Source: Aplysia californica
Taxonomy: Eukaryota; Mollusca; Gastropoda; Aplysiida; Aplysiidae
Reading direction: 5' to 3'
DNA: 64,000 nucleotides
Assembly: GCF_000002075.1 (NCBI RefSeq)
Contig: NW_004797409.1
Coordinates: 381,662 to 445,661, forward strand
The position numbers and the translations under genes are program-made. Shown here piece by piece: positions 10,401 through 18,102 of this stretch (position 1 is the first letter of the stretch; every line of letters begins with the position of its first letter). A model generated the notes under the pieces. That model had not been told where the DNA came from. It did not search any database and worked only from the letters and a program-made list of their open reading frames with translations.

Positions 10401-13045
10401 ATTTGTCCAGTCTTCCAGCTGTTAGTGTTGTCACGGTCAATCTGGAGTACAAGGATAACGTGTTGCCCGTCAAAGTAAGCATGGCGGTGGTCTTCTTCTT
10501 CTTCTTCTTCTTCTTCTTTTTCCTTTTTCTTGTTGCTTCTCCTTCTCCTTCTTCTTCTTCTTCTTCTGCTGCGCTCATATGACCTTATGCAGTTGCGAGC
10601 GCCGTAAAACCTCTACAAAAACAAAAAACTTCTTCTTCTTCTTCTTGTTGCTTCTCCTCCTCCTCCTTCTCCTTCTTCTTTTCCTCCTCCTCCTTCTCCT
10701 TCTTTTTTTCCTCCTCCTCCTCCTCCTCCTTCTTTTTCTTCTTCTTCTTCTTCTTCTCCTTCTTCTTCTCCTCCTTCTCCTTCCTCTTCTTCTTCTTCTT
10801 CTCATTTTCTCAGCACACCTTGTGTAGAGATTTCTGTGTGTTTTCCCAGGGATTTGGTCACCTGTTGCCCTCCTCTGAGAGCGGGCCGATCCTCGGCATT
10901 GTCTACGACTCGTGCACCTTCCCAGAACACAACAGGAGAGGTGCTCCCGACAGCACACGGATCACTGTAAGTGAAGCTGTTGCCGTCTCATGTTACGGTT
11001 GTGGCCAGTTAATTTGTTCCGCTCGGAACATGTTGCTCTTACAGACCTGTCAGGAAGGGTTTTCTCCAATATTGTAATCTGTATTCTCCATTTTTGGGGG
11101 CTTTTTTGTCTGTCGAAGAACCTCGACTGGATTTGCGATTTGCTTTTTGTTTTTGTTTTTTTAATTCCATTTTGTTGAAGTTGTATGAATTTTTTGGTGA
11201 ATGACATGAAAATAGATATTATATTTGCACTATCTGTTGTACATGACATGAAATTACGTATTCTTCCTGTTTTTATAAGCAATATTTGCACTTGTTGTAA
11301 ATGACATGAAAATACATAATATTCATACTGTTTATTTGCAATATTTGCACTTTTTGTATATATGACATTGTAAAAATAGATGATATTCTTATTCGTGTTT
11401 ATTTGCAATATTTTCGCAACGTGTTATAAAGTCATCTTTTCTCTCGCCTCCTCATCCTCTCAGGTGATGCTCGGAGGTTCCTGGTTCAACCGCCTGCTGG
11501 GTCGTGACGGAGAGCTGCCCTCGGGACAGGAACTGGTCTGGCTGGCGACGGAGGCGGCCGCAAAGCACCTAGACATCAAGGCACATCCCATACGCTCACA
11601 GGCCATGCTGCAGAAGGTGAGTCTGTCACTCAGTCTGTGACTTGATCTGTGGCTCAGACTGTGACTCGGTTTTTGAGTCTGTCTGTGAGTCTGTGATACA
11701 TATATATATATATATATATATATCAATGACTATTCAGTAACTTCCAGGAAACATATTTGGATGTATCACCAATATATCAGTAACTTCCAGGGAACACATT
11801 TAGACCATCTGAAATACCATCAGTTTGCACAGGGGTGTTCGTTTCATCATTTTCCTTCTATTGCTTATGTAACATTAGAGAACATCTCAAATGTGGGGGT
11901 AGGGGGAAAGTTTTCTGGACTTTGTGGACCATTTTTTTGCTCTGTCTTATCGCCATATCCTCAAAGTGATTCGGGGGGGGGGGGGAGGTTTTACAAAAGA
12001 ATGATGTCGAAATGGTTTCAACTGCAGAAAAAAGTTACATCTTGAAAGAATGAAAAGAGTATTTGTTCAGATTTTGTTAACACTCATGTCTTAACTTATA
12101 TATTGTTGGCGTTGTTCAAAGCTAAAAAAAAATTAAATTTTTTTTTAGGAAAGAGGAAAAGCTGCTTTATTTTTTTAACAATTTCAGCTACATTATGTAT
12201 CTTATCTCGCTTTTTTCAACACTTATAATTTGATTTTCTCAGACACATGAAGCCTTTACCACAGATTAAGAAACTGCATTTTTTAAAAAGTTTTCATGAC
12301 TTTGGGCTTAGTACATATCTGAAGAGATGGCCAACTGTATGCTAGACAAGGGAGTGAAAGGTTTGATGATTTTACCAAATTTAATGAAAAGAATGTTTGT
12401 TGAGATTTTTATATTGCTCATACCTTGACTTGTGTCAGTTGTTTTTGGGGTTGTTTTTTGTTTGTTTGTTTGTTGTTGTTTTTTGGGGGGGTCAGGAAGT
12501 GAGTTGGCTAAGAAAAGAATGCTTTTTGGTTTGTGAAATTAAATGGAAATAGATTCTTTAAAGTTCATCATGAAAGACGTTTTCTTTTACTGGGCGTTAT
12601 AAAAAGTTTTCAGATTAACTTTCTATCACACAGATTGGAGGGGGTGTTGTTGTTTTTCTCTATCAATCAGTAGTCAGCACGACCTATGCTTAGTCTCCTC
12701 ACCAAAACACTATAATAGGACTATTTTATATAAATGTATATATATGTATACAGCTGCCAACCAGAACAGAAAAAAACCGGCATATAATATGATATTTGGA
12801 TTTGGGTACAGAAGTCCGTTTTCGCGTCAGAAACTGTATTCTCACCTAGAATGGTTTTTTTCCTATTTCAGGAATGTATTCCCCAGTACCGAGTGGGCCA
12901 CGCCAGCTGGTTGCGTGGCGTAGAGGAGAAAATCAGTTCAGCGCGGCTGCCGTTGAAGTTGGTGGGATCGTCGTACCGCGGGCCTGCCATCAACGACTGC
13001 ATCAACAACGCCAGGAAAGCTGTGCTGTCCTTGAAGCAGTCGTAG
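1413..13045 (+). CDS. PPOX: protoporphyrinogen oxidase, complete 11-exon gene
   Basis: Oxidises protoporphyrinogen IX to protoporphyrin IX, the penultimate step of heme synthesis, as an FAD enzyme on the inner mitochondrial membrane. Spliced exons 1413-1499, 2820-2954, 4359-4467, 5659-5798, 6515-6662, 8677-8867, 9936-9996, 10356-10474, 10850-10966, 11464-11616 and 12872-13045 sum to 1434 nt: 477 residues plus stop, the length of human PPOX. All junctions are GT-AG and keep frame. Residues 5-16 form the dinucleotide-binding [13 protein letters not shown]34 follows in VLEG, and 54-63 read [10 protein letters not shown] with an arginine at 59, aligned with human R59 (mutated in variegate porphyria). 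CIPQYRVGH and [11 protein letters not shown] near the C terminus match the family's FAD-binding end. No broken residue seen. The introns are full of SINEs, MITEs and low-complexity tracts; intron 3 holds a second copy of exon 3. Confidence 0.97.
1810..2310 (+). mobile_element. MITE family M1, degenerate copy 2, carrying a nested MITE
   Basis: Diverged copy in PPOX intron 1: the shared core runs from 'ggcactcgttaatttt' through 'agatatttgcaagtgaagg' and 'cagaggtaaaatcagtaaga' to a decayed right end near 2295. It is interrupted at 2121-2193 by a short MITE of another family, so M1 landed first. Confidence 0.55.
2121..2193 (+). mobile_element. MITE family M2, 73-bp copy
   Basis: Very short element with terminal inverted repeat CAGGGTTC. 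Flanking hexamers TACATA (left) and CACATA (right) fit a 6-bp target duplication with one mismatch. A 251-bp relative with a perfect 6-bp duplication is at 14669-14919. Confidence 0.6.
2820..2954 (+). CDS. PPOX: PPOX exon 2 (residues 30-74)
   Basis: Encodes the second strand of the Rossmann-type fold with E34 and the RLGGW and [10 protein letters not shown] motifs, including R59. Both splice boundaries fall between codons. Confidence 0.95.
3481..3960 (+). repeat. pair of diverged direct repeats in PPOX intron 2
   Basis: 3481-3550 and 3891-3960 share 'actacaac-acattactg-ttttcttgtg-aatcaagagt' and then 'cttctttctgtttatct', at clearly above-background identity. They are two copies of one segment about 410 bp apart, either a local duplication or two copies of an unrecognised repeat. 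Confidence 0.6.
4063..4270 (+). mobile_element. tRNA-derived SINE, family T3
   Basis: The head resembles a tRNA promoter: an A-box-like TGGTATAGCAGTTAGG and a B-box-like GTTCAATTCCC. The body 'cttggtctttctgctggga' then 'ggctggccctgacaggcag' recurs at 19885-20085 (+) and 44355-44570 (-). Confidence 0.65.
4359..4467 (+). CDS. PPOX: PPOX exon 3 (residues 75-110, codon 111 split)
   Basis: Encodes [17 protein letters not shown] and [16 protein letters not shown]. Enters in phase 0 and leaves after one base of the next codon (donor GTAAGT). A homologous second copy with the same phases lies 108 bases downstream. Confidence 0.95.
4576..4681 (+). other. PPOX: duplicated PPOX exon 3 (candidate exon 3b or fossil exon)
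   Basis: This 106-base stretch follows an AG at 4574-4575 and is followed by GTAAGT, as exon 3 is. Translated in phase 0 it is open and ends [20 protein letters not shown] plus one base, against [20 protein letters not shown] plus one base in exon 3. Entry and exit phases equal those of exon 3, so it could replace exon 3 without a frame change, but including both would break frame. The 5' half is poorly conserved and the acceptor lacks a good pyrimidine tract, so a decaying duplicate is at least as likely as a mutually exclusive exon. Confidence 0.7.
4721..4890 (+). mobile_element. SINE family S1 (diverged)
   Basis: Begins 'tgctctggtgtggtttgctc' and ends with the diverged family tail 'tatgaccttattatgttgca' followed by 'agtgctgtaaaac'. 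In PPOX intron 3. Confidence 0.65.
4972..5174 (+). mobile_element. pogo-like MITE (family M4), 203 bp
   Basis: Flanked by TA on both sides (4970-4971, 5175-5176). The ends read CGGTCGAATTTGTCTGAGAC and, in reverse complement from the right, CAGTAGAACCTGCT. Internal 'gtcttatacaggtgattgt' copies are typical of this family. Relatives: 25228-26005, 28217-28392, 41494-41970, 54931-55631. Confidence 0.65.
5297..5502 (+). mobile_element. SINE family S1 with a duplicated head module
   Basis: Two successive copies of the 'gggtactcttg...tttgcttcttctttcctatc' head are followed by 'ttgttactctcttgtaacac' and a truncated 3' tail ending 'ttatatgacc'. In PPOX intron 3. Confidence 0.65.
5659..5798 (+). CDS. 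PPOX: PPOX exon 4 (residues 111-157)
   Basis: Encodes [17 protein letters not shown] through FFSRRLGGE, the start of the membrane and substrate-binding region in this family. Acceptor CCCACAG, donor GTAAGT. Confidence 0.95.
6515..6662 (+). CDS. PPOX: PPOX exon 5 (residues 158-206, codon 207 split)
   Basis: Encodes [20 protein letters not shown] and [15 protein letters not shown], conserved substrate-domain motifs of the PPOX family. Acceptor TTCCCAG, donor GTAAGC. Confidence 0.95.
6824..7256 (-). mobile_element. MITE family M1, copy 3 (reverse)
   Basis: Reverse-oriented copy in PPOX intron 5. The left end reads ATGTGAGGCATCGTAG then TAGAATCAGG and TTGTCAAAATAATG; the right end read in reverse complement is ATGTGGCACGATG then CGGTGGAATCAGG. 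The internal 'tacctctgaaaccag' and 'caatattctcaacttct'-like core match the other copies. Confidence 0.7.
7721..7778. repeat. poly-C tract and short duplication
   Basis: A run of more than 20 C interrupts 'cattcc...aagtcaattcctatgag', which is repeated once after a second, shorter C run. Probably slippage or local duplication; homopolymer length may be unreliable in the assembly. Confidence 0.5.
7925..8085 (+). mobile_element. SINE-like module C
   Basis: Reads 'gtagttggagagcaccactgg', 'ccctctgtta' and 'gtgtcagtgtgcttctcttt'. The same module recurs at 21905-22045, 22708-22830 and 23515-23660, so it is an interspersed repeat. In PPOX intron 5, directly before a tRNA-derived SINE. Confidence 0.55.
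8093..8620 (+). mobile_element. tRNA-derived SINE, family T1, with S1-type 3' tail
   Basis: About 520 bp. The head has an A-box-like TGGTCTAGAGG and a near-consensus B box GGGTTCGAAACC. A pyrimidine-rich body with 'cctcctttcctgctctctta' follows, then 'ggcttcggccgccacccggg', and the element ends with the shared tail 'gcagttgcgagtgccgtaaa' and an A-rich end. Too diverged to be a working tRNA. Related pieces: 23805-23945 (+) and 38688-38818 (-). Confidence 0.75.
8677..8867 (+). CDS. PPOX: PPOX exon 6 (residues 207-270)
   Basis: Encodes [20 protein letters not shown], the family's conserved SL-GG-Q-L region (here SLARGLQQL), plus the strand leading to IKLEPKEND. Joined to exon 5 through a split glycine codon. 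Confidence 0.95.
8965..9190 (+). mobile_element. SINE family S1, variant b
   Basis: Carries a distinct middle ('gccttgatagtcgaagcaga', 'gagaggtgagtagagtaagc') before the common tail 'tatgaccttatgtagttgca'. The same variant is found reversed at 53893-54172. PPOX intron 6. Confidence 0.7.
9752..9905 (+). mobile_element. SINE family S1
   Basis: Contains 'cttctttcctgtcaaacatc', 'gtttgttactctcttgtaac' and the canonical tail ATGACCTTATGCAGTTGCGA followed by GCGCCGTAAAAC. It ends about 30 bases before PPOX exon 7. Confidence 0.75.
9936..9996 (+). CDS. PPOX: PPOX exon 7 (residues 271-290, codon 291 split)
   Basis: Short exon encoding [20 protein letters not shown], including the ADLVVSA motif that precedes the second FAD-contact region in amine-oxidase-fold proteins. 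Donor GTAAGG. Confidence 0.93.
10079..10329 (+). repeat. tandem array of S1 SINE head modules (about 3 x 86 bp)
   Basis: Three successive units of 'ggcgggtgctcttgtggtgt', 'ttccttcttcttgcctatca' and 'aacatct-ttgtacttatct', separated by 'cctcctggtgggtggtt', occupy most of PPOX intron 7. The tail module is absent. This is a tandem amplification of the SINE 5' module. Confidence 0.75.
10356..10474 (+). CDS. PPOX: PPOX exon 8 (residues 291-330)
   Basis: Encodes [20 protein letters not shown] and [10 protein letters not shown], joined to exon 7 through a split aspartate codon. Donor GTAAGC. Confidence 0.95.
10488..10805 (+). repeat. polypyrimidine (CTT/CTC)n tract around a SINE tail
   Basis: 10488-10568 and 10629-10805 are almost pure CTT/CTC on the + strand; between them (10569-10625) sits the S1 SINE 3' tail GCGCTCATATGACCTTATGC with an A-rich end. 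Together they fill most of PPOX intron 8, immediately before the acceptor of exon 9. Confidence 0.85.
10569..10625 (+). mobile_element. S1 SINE 3' tail fragment
   Basis: Only the last 45 or so bases of the SINE, ATGACCTTATGCAGTTGCGA then GCGCCGTAAAACC, followed by A-rich sequence; 5' truncation is extreme. Confidence 0.7.
10850..10966 (+). CDS. PPOX: PPOX exon 9 (residues 331-369)
   Basis: Encodes [20 protein letters not shown] then SCTFPEHNR, closely matching the family's GFGHLVPS and ILGIVYDS motifs. Confidence 0.96.
11464..11616 (+). CDS. PPOX: PPOX exon 10 (residues 370-420)
   Basis: Encodes VMLGGSWF and the helix through ATEAAAKHL, matching the family's TVMLGG motif. Donor GTGAGT. Confidence 0.95.
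11617..12871 (+). other. PPOX: PPOX intron 10
   Basis: Holds a CTGTGA/CTCAGT-rich stretch near 11620-11695, an (AT)n tract at 11700-11724 and a poly-G run near 11970. 12245-12320 ('taccacagattaagaaactg', 'gggcttagta') resembles 39655-39735, so a low-copy dispersed repeat may lie here. No exon seen. Confidence 0.5.
12872..13045 (+). CDS. PPOX: PPOX exon 11 (residues 421-477 and stop)
   Basis: Encodes [13 protein letters not shown], then [20 protein letters not shown] and the terminal helix ending KQS, the C-terminal FAD-contact segment. Stop TAG at 13043-13045. Confidence 0.96.
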   Translation, partial: ECIPQYRVGHASWLRGVEEKISSARLPLKLVGSSYRGPAINDCINNARKAVLSLKQS

Positions 13046-13075
13046 CATGATGGTGTGATGATGTCATCAGCCTAC

Positions 13076-13168
13076 ATACATACATACATAATTACATACG
13101 TATGTACATACATACGTACATACGTATATACATGATATGCACATACATACCTAGGTACATACATACTT

Positions 13169-13199
<31 letters not shown>

Positions 13200-13225
13200 T
13201 ACAGACATACATACATACATATTTA
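13076..13225. repeat. (ACAT)n/(CA)n microsatellite
   Basis: Tetranucleotide CATA/ATAC repeats surround a (CA)n run at about 13170-13195, directly after the PPOX stop codon. An AATAAA at 13237-13242 is a possible PPOX polyadenylation signal. Confidence 0.85.
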
Positions 13226-13547
13226 AACATACAACAAATAAATGCACAAATTTTCCCCAATGCAGACAATTCTCCAGTCATGTAGGTAAAACACTGTATG
13301 AAAACATGTGGCTAGTCCTTAATTTCCAGTATGCTGAGCCCCCCCTAGCATGTCGGAAGTTCACCTCGTGATATATATATAATATCATATTACATGCCAG
13401 ACCTACAAAAATGGGCCAGTTTTGGGGTCATAGTTTACACACACCACCCCTCCCCCACTCTTTGTCCAAGCCTAATCCCTGACCAGTGCCCTATATCAGC
13501 CCTGCCTTTGTGGTATGGCTCTGCTCCTGGTAAGTTTTATTAATAGT

Positions 13548-13765
13548 AATTACAATAATAATGGTAATAAATAGCATTTATATAATAATAATAGATAGCA
13601 TTTGTACAGCGCAAATCCCCGCTCTACAGCAAGCTCTATGCACTTCACAATCTATACTATTACCCCAGCAGACCTTAAAGCATTCTGAAACAAACTCTAC
13701 TTCCTGGGAAGCATACAGTGCAAGCAGCCATTTATAGGCACTAAAACACTAACATACTGACAAGA
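13548..13765 (-). mobile_element. tRNA-type SINE family T2, 3' part (reverse)
   Basis: In reverse complement it ends with the T2 3' region: 'agcgggga-ttgcgctgtaca' and 'aatgctat' followed by ATT repeats. It matches the body of the complete copies at 18103-18545 and 27912-28212 ('cttcctgggaagcatacagtg' as read on +). Confidence 0.65.
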
Positions 13766-13774
13766 TCTTTAGCT

Positions 13775-13940
13775 GTCTATGGCCGTGTACCCATATATAG
13801 CATATATCCTTGCTCAACAGCAAGCTACATGTGCTTTACAATCTATTAGTACCCCGGCAGACATTAGAACTTTCTGAAACATTCTCAGCTTTCCAAAAAG
13901 CATACAGTGCCGGCAGCTGATTAACTGATTCCCTCCAGAC
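13775..13940 (-). mobile_element. second T2 SINE 3' part (reverse)
   Basis: Repeats the same order of motifs as the neighbour: 'caacagcaagctacatgtgc', 'ccccggcagacattagaac' and 'aaaagcatacagtgccggca'. A separate copy or a local duplication. Confidence 0.6.
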
Positions 13941-14428
13941 GCAAGCCCAGCAGGGTATTGTCTATTTACGGAAAGATGGCATGATAATTGGCCCAGTTAT
14001 GGATAAACTATTAAAGCTAGATATAGAAATTTGAAAACTACATATCAAATTTTTGGAAATTGAACAGACTTTTCAAATATGTATCTGTTGTGCATGTCAT
14101 AGTGCACTGAATGTGAACTTTGGTGGAGGAAAGAGAGTGAGTGATCATGTTATTATGATTTTGAAAAAAAAAGAAATTGACCTACCCCACTCTGCAGTCT
14201 GTGTTTGTAGATAGATATCCCAGAATTTCTCCAGCAATACAGGTAATGCAATTATATAAGTCAATGCAAAATTTGAAGTGTATAGGTTCACAAGTATTTG
14301 AGTTATAGCATTTCTCATATGGTCACTTGACGATAACATAAATGAGTCCATCGAAAGAGAAAACGACACTGAACACTTATCATTAGGGAAATGTGTCCTT
14401 TCACCACTCTTCTGTGTTCATATCTACA

Positions 14429-15609
14429 TCACTGTTTGTTGTAATATGCCTGTTGCATATTTTGAGTATGGTAGCGCTCAAAACAGTCCTTTGGGTGAAG
14501 ATCGGGTTTATGTGAGCTACCGGTGCAGAAGAAATTTGTGCGTTTGCGAGCCCCAGGACTGTTGCACTCTACACAATTCCTGTCTGAGTCTGTGTGGCTA
14601 ATGAGGTGCCTGGCCCCCTGGAACCTTTCGACAAGTGTTTGGAGGGGCAGGCATATTGATTCTTTCTGCAAGGTTCCTGCGGCCTCTTTGAATTCAAGGA
14701 GTCCTTGAAAACTAAATTCAAGGAAAATCTCTTTGAATTTGAGGAACCTCCTTCAAAACTTCTTGAATTTAGCCGGATGGGACATGAACAAAATTTGTGT
14801 CAGATTGCTCTTGGCGCACCGTCGAAAACGACATGAATTTCTTGACCAAATGTCCTTGAATTTTAAGAATTTTTTCTTGAAACCTCCTTTTTGGTGGGGA
14901 GTCCATGGCAGGAGCCCTGTTTCTGTTGCATCATGTCCACTGCCTGGTTAACAAGCTCAGAGATCAGCATCTTTTTTAATGTAATGAGACTGACACGTTG
15001 TTGGCGCGTTTCATTGTACAAAACCAAAGCGTTCAACTGAACAAGTTCCACTTTCCAATGGAACAGCTTTTTCCGCCACTTGTATGTTTTTCTTTCAAAC
15101 ACGCTGTTATAGCCAGCATTTTGGTCGACGCTGTCACATCCATTCATGTTGTCGTTGTCGGAATGGACGACCGAGGGTTTGTGGGCTAGTCGTCCTCTGC
15201 TTGTTTGATGCTCCTCCATATGATGAGCAGTTGCGTGAGTGGAGACAACGACAACAGGGGTCTTTGCCTTTTTATCCTTCCACGCAACACGTGGTGCTGC
15301 TGTCATGGTTGAAAAACTACTTTCATTCTTGATGCTGAAAACGAAGTGTTTTCAGGGTGGGCAGAAAACCTTTCCACTGGGTGTTCAGTAGATTCCCTTT
15401 GCTAATAAGTACTGTATTGGCTTTTGCGATGTGTGGTACCTATCAGCAAAGACATGATGACCACGGGTAGTTAGAGGGTGAAGTAGGTACTCAAATACCT
15501 TGACGGCTTGAGGGTTGCTGTTGTCCAGGTCAACGCTGAAACTAGTTCTGCTCCAAAGTAGACAAGCAGATTCACCACATATCCTGTCCTGCTGTCCACC
15601 AACCCCAAA
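14429..15609 (-). mobile_element. piggyBac-type transposase, C-terminal two thirds, decayed
   Basis: In three frames the minus strand encodes piggyBac (DDE_Tnp_1_7) signatures in order: VDSRTGYVVNLLVYFGAE, TTRGHHVFADRYHTS, CDSVDQNAGYNSVFERK then YKWRKKLFHWKVELVQLNAL, and a cysteine-rich end with CVEC and CFERYHT. The N-terminal third, with the first catalytic aspartate, is missing: the sequence begins abruptly at an in-frame junction with a hAT transposase near 15610. Several frame changes and stops make it inactive. It is interrupted by a 251-bp MITE at 14669-14919. Confidence 0.85.
14669..14919 (-). mobile_element. MITE family M2, 251 bp, inserted in piggyBac
   Basis: Imperfect terminal repeats CAAGGTTCCTGC and, reversed from the right, CAGGGCTCCTGC. 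It is flanked by a perfect 6-bp duplication TTTCTG (14663-14668 and 14920-14925). Without it the transposase frame reads continuously DMMQQKESICLPLQ, so the insertion postdates the piggyBac copy. The inside is rich in CTTGAATT/TCAAGGA words, like the 73-bp copy at 2121-2193. Confidence 0.8.
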
Positions 15610-15612
15610 ACT

Positions 15613-17090
15613 TCTCTTGGAAGACAAAGTGTCTCCAGATGGCGCCAAATTTCCACTTCTGTAGCGGTGAATGGTTGAGCCAGTGATTTCTCCTTCTGTT
15701 GTCTGTGCAGATCAAATGATGACACAACTAACTGAGCTTCTTGGCAGGGGTAGGAGATATTTCATCGGTCTCCTTCAGTGAGTCTTCTTCTTGCGTTGGC
15801 TTTTACAGCATGATATTCTCTGCAACTCTTTTCAGCTTATCCACGGCTTCATCTGATAAGTCACGGCAGGAAAAGCCGTCGCGTTTGAATCGAGGGTCCA
15901 GCAACGTGGAAAGCCTCAGATTGTCTTTCGTGTTGATGTTTCTAAGTCTCTCCTGCAATTGTGTCCTTAGGTATTTTCCAAGGTCAGTTGTATCCCCCGT
16001 AAGGCTGTTGAAGAGAAGATGGACTAGAGGAATTATTTTTTAAGCAGAGGTATGAAGCTCTGTTAACAGCTCCACAGTTGCTTCAAAAAAGGGCTCCAGT
16101 GTTCTCATGGCCGCTTGAAGAACATCCGGTTCATCTGCTGTGATGCACTGGTCTGCTTTCTTGTAAGACAGAGTGCAGTCGTCACTTGCTCATGTTGATA
16201 AACGTAGGACTTGAGCATTTCGAAGGTGCTGTTCCACCGTGTCTCCACGTCCTGTTTTAACTTGCAATGCCCTGTCTGACTGTTCTTGTGTGCGTCCCTC
16301 AATGCGGTGTTGGCTAATGAGCTATGGTGAAAAAAAGTCACAATGTTTTTTACTTTCGTCTTTGCAGCAAATACTTCAGGGGTTTTGCGGATCGACTCCT
16401 TAACCATCAGATAAAGGGTATGGGCGAAACAAGGCTGGTGTCTGATCTTCAATTACTCAACAGCGTTCTTGACGTTGGCAGCATTGTCTGTGACGGTCGT
16501 TGTGACCATTTTCTCGATTCCCCACTCTGAGAAGAGGCCTCGTACAGCTGAGGTGATTCTCTCTCCTGTGTGGGATCCTTCGAGGGTATTTGTGGACAAC
16601 ACCCGAGAATGAAGATGCCCGTCGAGATCGATGAAGTGGACTGTCACTGTCATGTAAGCCTCCACTTTCCTTGATGTCCAACAATCTGTGGTGATTGTGA
16701 CCTGATCCACTTGTAGAAGCATTGCCATCTATTTGAGCTTCTCGTTGTTGTATAGACCTGGCAGGAGATGAGAAGTCAATTGTTTCCTCGAAGCGATTTC
16801 ATAACGGGGGTCCATCTTAGACATGAGTCTAAAAACCCTCTACTATTAAAAAAAAAAAAAAAAAAAGACATGAGTCACCTGAACGCCTTGTTCTCTTCAA
16901 CCGAGAGAGGTTGTAAATCTTTTGTGATGAGCGCAAGGACGCATGAGTCCAATTCTTTTTTCCTGGCACTTCCAAGTTTGTACTTTAGAGTACGTTCAAC
17001 AACAGCCTCAATAGTCACCCACTTTGCAGTCGCAGTACATGTAGATGTTGACATTGACGTGCCCGTTGCATATGTAACATTAACTGACAT
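15613..17090 (-). mobile_element. hAT-superfamily transposase, decayed
   Basis: The minus strand encodes hAT (ZBED-like) signatures in order: LDSCVLALITKDLQPLSVEE, MDPRYEIASRK, TITTDCWTSRKVEAYMTVTV, CFAHTLYLMVKESI, QDVETRWNSTFEML, LLDPRFKRDGF and finally TEVEIWRHLETLCLPRE. The order and spacing fit a full-length core without a recognised BED finger. A stop after VEENKAFR, another after NVKNAVE and several later frame changes show it is dead. A 36-bp SINE tail sits at 16830-16865. The C-terminal dimerisation region is cut off after PRE by the junction with piggyBac sequence. Confidence 0.85.
16830..16865 (+). mobile_element. minimal 5'-truncated SINE tail with target-site duplication
   Basis: The insert is TAAAAACCCTCTACTATT followed by about 18 A. 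It is flanked by an 11-bp direct repeat AGACATGAGTC (16819-16829 and 16866-16876). The non-A part matches the end of the S1 SINE/LINE tail (GTAAAACCTCTACTAAA). A target-primed reverse transcription event that copied only the last 18 bases, inside the hAT transposase. Confidence 0.85.
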
Positions 17091-17299
17091 GTTGCCCGTT
17101 CTTCAAGTCTTGCTAAAAAAACCATTCCACAAGGCACTGTGCAGGGAGGGTGAAGGAGAGGCAGGCAGAAGAAAAGATAGGAGGATAACATCCGAGAATG
17201 GACAGCCATGGAGCTGTGGGACACACTGAGGAAAGCAGAGAGCTGAGTGGAGTGGAGGAGATTAGTTATCATCTGTCACTACTGTCAGGGGCCAACCAA

Positions 17300-18100
17300 C
17301 AGATGACAAATCTACGGGAGCAGTAGAAAACTAGAAGAATATATTTTGTTCGGTCTTATTGGAGATGAACGTTGAACTCAGAGCTCCCGCTTCTTACATT
17401 TTTAAATAACCTAATTGCGTTGATAGGGGTATTGAACTTGTGTGTGTGTTGAACCCACACAGTTAGTTACTTACTATAAAACAGTGGTAAGTCATTGAGT
17501 AGTTCTCACCCATCATGGCCTATCAGAATATATGTTGGGACTTTGCTGGTTGTGACACATCAGTATGCATAAAGTTTGGTGGAGTTATTTATAAGTGACT
17601 TACTTGTACTGAATGACAAATGGAGACGTCTTCCTTATTAGGTCTTTTCATTCCTTTTTTGGCAAATCATTTCAAAAATAGAATTTTTGAGATTTTTCAA
17701 GAATTTTTTTACATTTTTGAGGAATCTGTTACTAGTCAGCTCATGATGTAGGTAGGCTACAGTTGTTACAAGAATGAAACAGTTGTGGTTTTTTCCTTCT
17801 CTCTCCTGTAAAATTGTACTTTCTGGGAACAGCTTACACGTAGGCTACTGACAAAATTAATATTAGCTTTTTTGTCCTGTTTCAAAAGCTGATCCAAGAC
17901 AAATATAATTCCCATGAAGTTGATTTGCAAGGAAAATTTATCTCCCCTTCCATCTCCTTTTTTTCCCCCGCTTTTCCAAAGATGTCAATGATTTGATTTG
18001 CCAGATCTTTCGGGAGGGTTTTTTGTGAATAAAAAGACCTTTGTTGTAAGGAAGACCATCGCCTTGTCAAAGTGCAAGCTCCTTATTTTTAGTACAAGAA
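17300..18100. other. no gene recognised
   Basis: AT-rich sequence right of the hAT remnant. CAGGGGCCAACC near 17286 could be a hAT terminal repeat, but no partner was found on the other side. Confidence 0.3.
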
Positions 18101-18102
18101 GT

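Noticed and set aside
10579-10958. Leucine-rich (+) and arginine-rich (-) open frames over the CTT/CTC tract
   Set aside because: Direct products of low-complexity polypyrimidine sequence in PPOX intron 8; no splice or start support.
17283-17300. CAGGGGCCAACC as the terminal repeat of the hAT element
   Set aside because: No complementary end was found on the other side of the transposase remnant.
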